Made by a program: the position numbers and the translations under genes. DNA of 50,816 nt from positions 104,322-155,137 of the forward strand of contig MNCI01021031.1 of NCBI GenBank assembly GCA_015680685.1, in the 5' to 3' direction. Origin of the DNA: Gnetum montanum. Lineage: Eukaryota > Streptophyta > Gnetopsida > Gnetales > Gnetaceae. Shown one piece after another: positions 44,396 through 50,816 of the stretch; positions within the stretch are counted from its first letter, which is position 1; each line of letters starts with the position of its first letter. The notes beneath the pieces are model-generated. The model ran no database searches and was not told the origin of the DNA. It worked only from the letters and a program-made list of their open reading frames with translations.

Positions 44396-47152
44396 ATGGC
44401 TTCTTCTCACGAAATCAACTCACCTAAGGACAATACAGGAGAAAGTCAGCATCATACACATAACCGCAATCAACCATGTCCTCAACAGGCTAAGGTCACA
44501 TATACTCATCCCGATGAGTATGTGCCAGATTTTACCTTTGTTTTCCATCAAGATGAGCAACTGCGGTGGAGAGACATGCAAGGTAACATTGTGTTACCCC
44601 CAGATCGCTCTGCTTCCAACATGCTTTTCCGTGCCTTGGTACGGTATGGCATGCAAGAGCTGATTACTGAATACGTTGCGGATGATTACACTCTGAGGGA
44701 TTATCGTCCCACAAAAGCCCAACGTATTCGGGATGCAAGGCAGGAGAGCCAACATTCACTACTGAAGGGCAAGGTTTCCCACGTCATTAGTGAAATAGGA
44801 GACGAGGAACCCCTCACAACGGGTTTCTTAGAAAATGATGTTCCTCCTCCTCACTCTGGTGAAGAGGTTAGGCATCAGGGCCTTAGATCAACGATACACA
44901 TTCCAGGCTCTGATCCCCGTGAGCACAAGCTGTTCACGGCAGGAACAATCACTCACACTAATGACAGACATGCAGATCGTCACAACGATCGGGGCCGAAG
45001 CAGCCGAAGAGAAGGCAAGAAACATCACCATGGTGATGGATCCCCTTCTTCTTCCCCTTCATCACATCATTCACCCTCTCCTTCCACATCTGGGCGCAGC
45101 CACCATGAGCATAACGCGGAAAGTAAAGGTAGAAGAGATGAAATGCCTCGACAAGAAGGTCGAGAGGAGTTAGGACAAGGACAAGGACGTAGGGAGAATA
45201 GGGAACCACAACGTAGACATCACAGACGTCATGAAAGAGATGATCATGACGAACCCCTATTCGCAACCCGAAGTATGCTTGACATTAGAGAGGCAGTTAG
45301 GATTCCCACAAGGCATTTGAAAGACAGTAGGATCAAGCGTTTGGATATAAATAATATCCCACGTTTTGAAGGGGGATACAACGCTGATCCTCAACATCAT
45401 TTACAGGCATTCCACGACGCCTGTGCCTTGCAGAACATAGACAATGAGTGGCAGAAACTCAAGTTGTTCCCAAGGACACTCACTAAAGAAGCGGAAAGCT
45501 GGTACCGGTCCTTAGAACCGGAAACCATCAGGAGGTGGAGTACGATGCTCGAATTGTTCAACAACAAATATCAAACGTACTCCAGAGTGTCTAACTTGCG
45601 TAAGCAGATCCAAGGCTGGAAACAAGGAGCTCATGAATCCTTGGATGCTGCCATGGCCCGTTACTACACATTGCTACATCGTTGCCCGGGCCATGGGTAC
45701 GCTAAGCGGGATCAACTTCGCCACCTCGTGGATGGGCTACGAAATGAAACGAGAAGAACTCTTGGGACTTACGCCCAAGGGAGACTCTCCCAACTAAGAG
45801 CCCATGAAGTTGAAGTATTGTTGGAACAAGTAGCACAAGAAGAGGGTGAGCTACGGAAAAGAGAAAGTGCGGAGGAATACAACCGCGATCCCTCCCTTCG
45901 CAAGAAGGGAGTGAAATTCTGTGATGAGGAGGATGAGTCACCACTCGAAGAGTTGGTGAACAGGAAAACCGTGCCGATCCAAAAGTTAACAACGGAGGTA
46001 TCGGCTAAGGTAGACCAAATGTGGGATTCCTTAGACTCACGAATAGAAACAGTTTTGAAAATCGTAGAAGAGTCTAAGGATGAGCAAAGTAGTGATAAAA
46101 GCAAGAACATGCGGAGAAACTTTAACCCTGCACATAACAAGGGTAAGGGAAAAATCTCTAACTCCGATGAGGCTGAAAATTCTGATTCAGACAATGACGG
46201 TGGATGTGAGGTCTGCTACTATGACCATCCTAAGGGATGTTGTCCAATCATCTCACATCTGCAGGAGTCTGGGGTGTATGCATTAAATCCAAGACTTAAT
46301 CAACGGCAAACACCCAGAAGGTTACCTTATCCACAAGGTAACCCGAGGCAGTTCCACCAACCCTTGACGTATTATCCAAGTGGAACGCCTCCACAGCCCA
46401 TTGGACAACATCAGCAGTGGCAATACCCACAGTCATGGGGGATGCCACCGCCAGCACATCAGTACCCTTACCAGCAGCCTGATCCTTATGGTCATTATGT
46501 GCAGCAGCCGGTTTGTCCAAGTAACTTTACGAGTTACATGAGCCCTCCAGGGTACTACCACATTCAGGAATGTTTTCGGACTCCCCCTCCTTCAAGAAAT
46601 GTTCCGTACCCGCGACATCCTCCATGTACATCTGCACCTCTTGCACCTAAGGTTGCACCACCAGCTGCTCCAACAAAACCCAGGGTAATCCCTACTCAGC
46701 TGCAACAACCCAACATTGCGAGGGCACCTAAACCTTCAGCCCCGATTGGTTCTAACAAGTGTCCAACCAAAAGATCTTTCCTTAGGACCAACAATCCGAC
46801 TACGCCGTTGCCCTCACAAGCATTTGAGTCTCCTAATGCTTGTACTCCTAATGCGGGTTCGCGAAATCTTCCAGCCGCAAAATCACGTCCGATGCACACA
46901 GTTATGCTAACACATACGATAACTGAATGGATCAAAGTTGGTCACCTTCCCAAGAAATTATCAGATCCAGGAGTCCCCCTAGTTTACCTTCAAGTCGCTG
47001 GGAATGAACCACATAAGGCTCTCCTTGATTCAGGTTCTGGGGTTAACTTAATCTCACAACAATTATACAAGACCTGGAACCTCCCTCCACTTAAGAAGAG
47101 CAATGTTCGCCTTGAGCTGGCTGACCAGTCCATCACCATCCCTCTGGGGTAG
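44396..47152 (+). CDS. Athila gag and N-terminal protease, ended by an amber codon
   Basis: 918 aa from the first ATG after a 126-nt leader. A charged, His/Arg/Ser-rich region covers about 150-290. The retrotransposon gag domain spans about 320-470 (FEGGYNADPQHHLQAFHDA, LTKEAESWYRSL, LVDGLRNETRRTLG). An acidic hinge follows, then a Cys/His motif CEVCYYDHPKGCC at about 604-616. A long Pro/Gln/Tyr-rich linker runs to about 830. The protease begins near 850, with active site LLDSGSGVNLIS at about 874-885. The frame ends at TAG (47150-47152), inside the protease and 30-odd residues past the active site. The next codons continue the protease in the same frame, and the old copy has Leu (TTA) there. 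The stop is therefore probably a mutation (one change from TTG), not a natural gag end. Gag forms the virus-like particle; protease cuts the polyprotein. Confidence 0.93.
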   Translation: MASSHEINSPKDNTGESQHHTHNRNQPCPQQAKVTYTHPDEYVPDFTFVFHQDEQLRWRDMQGNIVLPPDRSASNMLFRALVRYGMQELITEYVADDYTLRDYRPTKAQRIRDARQESQHSLLKGKVSHVISEIGDEEPLTTGFLENDVPPPHSGEEVRHQGLRSTIHIPGSDPREHKLFTAGTITHTNDRHADRHNDRGRSSRREGKKHHHGDGSPSSSPSSHHSPSPSTSGRSHHEHNAESKGRRDEMPRQEGREELGQGQGRRENREPQRRHHRRHERDDHDEPLFATRSMLDIREAVRIPTRHLKDSRIKRLDINNIPRFEGGYNADPQHHLQAFHDACALQNIDNEWQKLKLFPRTLTKEAESWYRSLEPETIRRWSTMLELFNNKYQTYSRVSNLRKQIQGWKQGAHESLDAAMARYYTLLHRCPGHGYAKRDQLRHLVDGLRNETRRTLGTYAQGRLSQLRAHEVEVLLEQVAQEEGELRKRESAEEYNRDPSLRKKGVKFCDEEDESPLEELVNRKTVPIQKLTTEVSAKVDQMWDSLDSRIETVLKIVEESKDEQSSDKSKNMRRNFNPAHNKGKGKISNSDEAENSDSDNDGGCEVCYYDHPKGCCPIISHLQESGVYALNPRLNQRQTPRRLPYPQGNPRQFHQPLTYYPSGTPPQPIGQHQQWQYPQSWGMPPPAHQYPYQQPDPYGHYVQQPVCPSNFTSYMSPPGYYHIQECFRTPPPSRNVPYPRHPPCTSAPLAPKVAPPAAPTKPRVIPTQLQQPNIARAPKPSAPIGSNKCPTKRSFLRTNNPTTPLPSQAFESPNACTPNAGSRNLPAAKSRPMHTVMLTHTITEWIKVGHLPKKLSDPGVPLVYLQVAGNEPHKALLDSGSGVNLISQQLYKTWNLPPLKKSNVRLELADQSITIPLG

Positions 47153-50100
47153 GTTGAAGACATTATTACAACTGTAGGTGGATGGTCATACCCAGCTGAC
47201 TTCCTGGTGATTGAAATCAATAATGACAAAGGGGATTTCCCAATTATCATGGTAAGGGCATGGTTAAACACAATCGACGCTCGCTTAGGAATTCGTAATC
47301 TTTCCCTAGAAATATCAAAGACAAATACATATGGGAAAACTGAGAGGAAGAGAGTTCCATGCATCGCATATAGTGACACAGGGTGTCATTGCGTGCAGAA
47401 GTCATGGGTAATGCAAAGTCTAACACTACCTGCATGCAATCGGTGTGCACAGGATATTAATATACAAAAGTGCCTATATGCAACAGCCACACAACAAGAA
47501 GACGCCCAGTGGCTGATAGCTGATAAAGACGACAAACCAACTACCTGCATGGAACTAACTGAGGGAATAACTAATGCTTACCTTGAAAGCACAGACCTAT
47601 TGGAGCAAGTTCGTTGTCAACTTCCAGCCCTTAACTCTGAAGACATTAATTGGGGGAAGTTGGAAATTCCTGAAGAATTTAAACAAGAACCCCTAGAATT
47701 AAAATCGTTACCCATTGGTCTGGAATACGTGACCCTCAACAATGGGAAACCAGTGATCATTAACGCAAAGCTCATACCCACACAAAAAGAAAATTTACTA
47801 AAGGTGATAAACAAGTGGTCTATCGCCTTCGCTTGGTCGTATCCTGAAATAACTGGAATAGACCCTCGGATATGCCAACATAGGATTTATACTGATTCTT
47901 CTATGAAACCTCGCAAACAACCCCAGAGGCGACTGAACCCAAAACTAAAGCAAATTGTTAAGGAAGAACTTGAACAGCTTCTCAAAGCCGGGTTCATTTA
48001 CCCCATCGCTGACAGCGAATGGGTTAGCCCTCTTGTCATTGTACCGAAAAAGGGAGGTAAATGGAGGGTTTGTATAGATTTTAGACTGTTAAATATGGCA
48101 ACATTCAAAGACCACTTTCCACTACCATTTGTGGATCAAGTCTTAGATATTATCGCAGGGCATCGCTACTATAGTTTTCTGGATAGATATAGCGGGTACA
48201 ACCAAATACGCATTGCACCAGAAGACCAAGCCAAAACAACGTTCACCAGTCCTTGGGGAACGTTCGCATATAAGCAAATGCCTTTCGGCTTATGTAATGC
48301 ACCTGCCACCTTCCAACGATTAGTTCTAAGTATCTTTCAGCAACAAATAGGTAATGGAGTAGAATTCTTCATGGACGACTTCTCCACCTATGGAACGAGC
48401 TTTGACCAAGCTCTCGATCGGTTAGAGCAGGTCTTGAAACGATGCGTCGAAACCAACCTCAAGCTCAACTGGCAAAAGAGCCATTTGATGGTTAAAGAGG
48501 GCATAGTGTTGGGGCACAAAATTTCACAGTCAGGAATCGAGGTGGACCCCGAAAAGATTAAAGTCATCCAGGGAATCACTCGACAACCTGAAACCGTTAA
48601 AGATGTAAGATCATTCCTTGGACATACTGGCTACTACAGGAGGTTTATCACGAACTTCTCGAAGGTTGCCAAGCCGTTGGTAGAATTAACGAAGAAAGAT
48701 GCGCCATTTGAGTGGACCAGGGAATGTGAGCAAGCATTCCAAGCTCTTAAACAGAGGCTTGTAGAAACCCCCATCCTACAAGCACCCGATTGGTCTAGAC
48801 CATTCCACATAATGACTGACGCATCCAATTATGCTTTAGGAGCTGTACTGACACAATTAGATGAGCAAAAACGACCATACTACATTCATTGTGCCAGCAA
48901 AAGTATTACCGGTGCACAACTTAACTACACAACTACGGAAAAAGAGTTAATGGCTGTTGTGTTTGCACTGGACAAGTTTAGGCACTATGTATTGGGCTAC
49001 AAGGTATATATCCACACAGACCATAGTGCCATTAGGTTCCTGATGAATAAGCCAACAGTTAGCCCACGTATCATACGTTGGCTGGTAATTCTTCAAGAGT
49101 TCGATCTAACTATTGTAGACCGCAAAGGCACTGAGAATGTCGTCGCTGATCACCTATCCCGGTTGCGATGGGACAACAAAGAGGACGAATACACGGTATC
49201 TGATCATTTTCCTGACGAGGCCCTCTTTGCTGGTGTAATAAATAACCAACCCACGAACGTAAACTGGTACAGTAGCATTCTCACTTATCTAACCTCACAA
49301 CAAATGCCACAGAACTTAGATTTTAGAAAGAAGCAGCAGTTCCTCCACAACATCAAACATTTCATGGAAATTAGGGGGCAACTTTATAAAGTCTGCTCTG
49401 ATGGCCTAGTTCGATGGTGTGTCCCCGATCAAGATCAATTAAGAGTTCTCCAGGATGCTCATGACGGCCCTTGTGGAGGTCATTATGCTGGGAGACGCAC
49501 AGCCACTAAAATCCTGCTCGCGGGATATTACTGGCCAACGCTATTTCGGGATGCCCATCAGTTTGCACAGTCCTGTGAGCGATGCCAACGTGATGGGGGG
49601 ATGACTACTAGGATGGAGGGTCCACAGCAGTGGATTCAACCTTTAGAACCATTCGATATTTGGGGAATTGATTTCATGGGGCCAATTACACCAATGTCCA
49701 ACGGGAAGGCCTATATAATCGTTGCTGTTGATTACCTAACTAAATGGGCCGAAGCAGCTGCTGTAACCGATTGTACATCATCTACAGCTGCCCGATTTGT
49801 ACAACAACAAATCATTAACAGGTTTGGTGTGCCTCGTGCACTTATTTCTGATAATGGGACACACTTTACAGGTGCAACCTTTCGAAAGTTGATGCAACGT
49901 TTAGGGGTTGAGCATAAACTGACCACACCTTATCACCCCCAAGCTAATGGTCAAGCTGAAGTTACCAATAGGGAGATTACCAGAATATTAACGCGGACAG
50001 TTAGCAAATTTAGGCGAGACTGGAGCACAAAACTAAATGACGCTCTTTGGGCGTATCGCTCTACTTGGAAGCTCCCCACAGGATATTCTCCCTACGAGCT

Positions 50101-50344
50101 CGTGTACGGAAAACTTCCAAAACTACCTATCCAAAGTGAACGCCGTACACTCTCCATGGCTTGTGAACTTCACTTGGATCTCGACCTAGCACAAAAGCAA
50201 CGACTAGCCGCCTTAAATGTGCTAGATGAAAATCGATTAGTTGCACTGTCGTTAAATGAGTTACACAAGGCCCACAATAAACAACGGCATGACTTGAGGA
50301 TCCGAAGGTTTAGGTATAAACCAGGAGATACGGTTCTTTACTAG
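47153..50344 (+). CDS. Athila pol: protease C-terminus, RT, RNase H, integrase
   Basis: Continues the upstream frame without shift; the first ATG inside is 47207. Protease remainder to about 47300. RT: KWRVCIDFRLLNMATFKDHF, SFLDRYSGYNQIRIAPED, then catalytic FMDDFSTYG near 48370. Connection VRSFLGHTGYYRRFI. RNase H: MTDASNYALGAVLTQ, TEKELMAVVFAL and HTDHSAIRFL (48810-49040) supply the acidic residues. Integrase: zinc region with DAHDGPCGGHYAG and SCERC (about 49460-49590), then the D,D,E core in GIDFMGPITP, LISDNGTHFTG and QAEVTNREI (49669, 49850 and 49957). All catalytic residues appear intact, unlike in the old copy. The frame ends at TAG (50342-50344) within the integrase C-terminal domain, after PGDTVLY. 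Translation of pol would need read-through of the first amber or internal initiation. Confidence 0.93.
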   Translation, partial: VEDIITTVGGWSYPADFLVIEINNDKGDFPIIMVRAWLNTIDARLGIRNLSLEISKTNTYGKTERKRVPCIAYSDTGCHCVQKSWVMQSLTLPACNRCAQDINIQKCLYATATQQEDAQWLIADKDDKPTTCMELTEGITNAYLESTDLLEQVRCQLPALNSEDINWGKLEIPEEFKQEPLELKSLPIGLEYVTLNNGKPVIINAKLIPTQKENLLKVINKWSIAFAWSYPEITGIDPRICQHRIYTDSSMKPRKQPQRRLNPKLKQIVKEELEQLLKAGFIYPIADSEWVSPLVIVPKKGGKWRVCIDFRLLNMATFKDHFPLPFVDQVLDIIAGHRYYSFLDRYSGYNQIRIAPEDQAKTTFTSPWGTFAYKQMPFGLCNAPATFQRLVLSIFQQQIGNGVEFFMDDFSTYGTSFDQALDRLEQVLKRCVETNLKLNWQKSHLMVKEGIVLGHKISQSGIEVDPEKIKVIQGITRQPETVKDVRSFLGHTGYYRRFITNFSKVAKPLVELTKKDAPFEWTRECEQAFQALKQRLVETPILQAPDWSRPFHIMTDASNYALGAVLTQLDEQKRPYYIHCASKSITGAQLNYTTTEKELMAVVFALDKFRHYVLGYKVYIHTDHSAIRFLMNKPTVSPRIIRWLVILQEFDLTIVDRKGTENVVADHLSRLRWDNKEDEYTVSDHFPDEALFAGVINNQPTNVNWYSSILTYLTSQQMPQNLDFRKKQQFLHNIKHFMEIRGQLYKVCSDGLVRWCVPDQDQLRVLQDAHDGPCGGHYAGRRTATKILLAGYYWPTLFRDAHQFAQSCERCQRDGGMTTRMEGPQQWIQPLEPFDIWGIDFMGPITPMSNGKAYIIVAVDYLTKWAEAAAVTDCTSSTAARFVQQQIINRFGVPRALISDNGTHFTGATFRKLMQRLGVEHKLTTPYHPQANGQAEVTNREITRILTRTVSKFRRDWSTKLNDALWAYRSTWKLPTGYSPYELVYGKLPKLPIQSERRTLSMACELHLDLDLAQKQRLAALNVLDENRLVALSLNELHKAHNKQRHDLRIRRFRYKPGDTVLY

Positions 50345-50614
50345 AACCCCACGCATGTACCTCAATGTACGAAGTTTCAAACCCTGTGGGAAGGACCTTA
50401 CATTATTCATACTACCTTCCCTTCGGGGGCCATGATGATATATAAGCCTGATAGCCCAGATAAACGATTATTGGTTAATGTACAACAGATAAAACCTTTC
50501 CGTGTATCTGCGACAGCCAGTATAGGCCACAATTCTGATAATGGTCAACCTTGCTCACTTTTTCGGATCTCTCCCTCACAACTCAGTCATGGGGGAGATG
50601 GCCACCTATGCTAA
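50345..50614 (+). CDS. In-frame continuation of integrase C-terminus after amber
   Basis: 90 codons in the same frame, beginning NPTHVPQCTKFQ and including WEGPYIIHTTFPSGAMMIY and LLVNVQQIKPF. The WxGPY and GA pattern is typical of the C-terminal part of Ty3/gypsy integrases, so this was once the end of pol. The final part, after about 50515, is probably beyond the ancestral end. The same amber before the same NPTHVPQ exists in the old copy. Confidence 0.6.
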   Translation, partial: NPTHVPQCTKFQTLWEGPYIIHTTFPSGAMMIYKPDSPDKRLLVNVQQIKPFRVSATASIGHNSDNGQPCSLFRISPSQLSHGGDGHLC

Positions 50615-50816
50615 TCATATGGGGCTCTCAGTTCTTTTTTAGTTTTTGTTTTACACGTTTTTGTTTTACAACGTTTGTGTTTTTCACATTTTTTTTGTTT
50701 GTTTTACAATTTCTTTAACTTTCTAATTTTTGTTTTACAAATTTTGTTAACTTTTCTTATTTTTGTTTTACAACATCGTTATATTTTTCTATCTTTTTGT
50801 GTGTGTGTGTGTGTGT
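50615..50816 (+). other. T-rich 3' non-coding region of the young Athila element
   Basis: Repeated TTTTTGTTTTACA phrases, also found in the old copy near 30900. No env-like frame begins within the window. Confidence 0.7.
50799..50816. repeat. (GT)n microsatellite at window edge
   Basis: Nine GT units cut by the window end. Confidence 0.9.

Larger units (their letters stand above)
43232..50816 (+). mobile_element. Young Athila-lineage Ty3/gypsy element, 3' end outside window
   Basis: 5' LTR, tRNA-Asp PBS, leader, then one reading frame covering gag, protease, RT, RNase H and integrase with only two in-frame stops. RT motif FMDDFSTYG, the LGHKISQSGIEVD block, the tRNA-Asp PBS and the lack of a chromodomain place it with Athila. 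By comparison with the old copy about 1.7 kb of 3' sequence and the 3' LTR lie beyond 50816. CpG is retained far better than in the older copies. Confidence 0.95.

Noticed and set aside
44835-46286. Other open frames on both strands inside the gag region (for example 44958-45266 and 45702-46194 minus)
   Set aside because: Shadows of the long gag frame; they have no independent domains.
1-50816. tRNA, rRNA and snRNA genes
   Set aside because: No tRNA A/B boxes with a foldable cloverleaf and no rRNA core sequence recognised on either strand by eye; PBS matches are primer sites, not tRNA genes.

Overview
This window looks like nuclear DNA from a repeat-rich vascular plant. The lineages seen are plant ones: Athila-type Ty3/gypsy, SIRE-type Ty1/copia and chromovirus-like Ty3/gypsy. 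The one likely host gene encodes a heavy-metal-associated isoprenylated plant protein (HIPP). The high repeat load would fit a large genome such as a gymnosperm's, but that is inference and the species is not identified.

Layout. 1-6.4 kb: two diverged direct repeats (possible long LTRs) holding different minisatellites. 6.5-7.7 kb: a degenerate repeat field. 8.6-12.3 kb: a head-to-head inverted pair of LTR/PBS/leader blocks, followed on the minus strand by a decayed coiled-coil, Gln-rich ORF and a third LTR-tail/PBS/leader copy. This resembles a non-autonomous LTR-single ORF-LTR element. 12.6-15.3 kb: an LTR piece and an internally deleted Ty3/gypsy relic in which gag is joined to reverse transcriptase. 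16.0-17.8 kb: a low-copy island with the three-exon HIPP gene (minus strand), ringed by five short tandem duplications. 18.3-22.9 kb: one LTR-like block with an iMet-type PBS, then a long interior with no recognisable coding, containing a one-base N flanked by a 54-bp duplication.

24.2-41.2 kb: one SIRE-like copia element on the minus strand. It has paired LTRs, PBS, PPT and gag remnants with zinc knuckles, but no visible pol. It was split by two later Athila-family insertions: a solo LTR (25908-26865, TSD TAAGG) and a complete but decayed minus-strand copy (28224-38195, TSD CTTAC). 42.1-43.0 kb: an isolated LTR related to the one at 12.6 kb.

43.2-50.8 kb: a much younger Athila element on the plus strand, cut by the window edge. 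It has a 1019-bp 5' LTR, a tRNA-Asp PBS and an almost open gag-PR-RT-RH-INT frame broken by two in-frame amber codons. One lies in the protease; the other, near the integrase C-terminus, also occurs in the old copy. Its LTR is CpG-rich, while the older copies have lost CpG in a way that suggests methylation-driven decay.

The host gene and the elements share no pathway. The most interesting signals are the rapid turnover of short palindromic or minisatellite arrays in LTR U3 regions, TATA boxes set inside small inverted repeats, the inverted LTR/leader pair, and a stop-free 111-bp intron in the HIPP gene.
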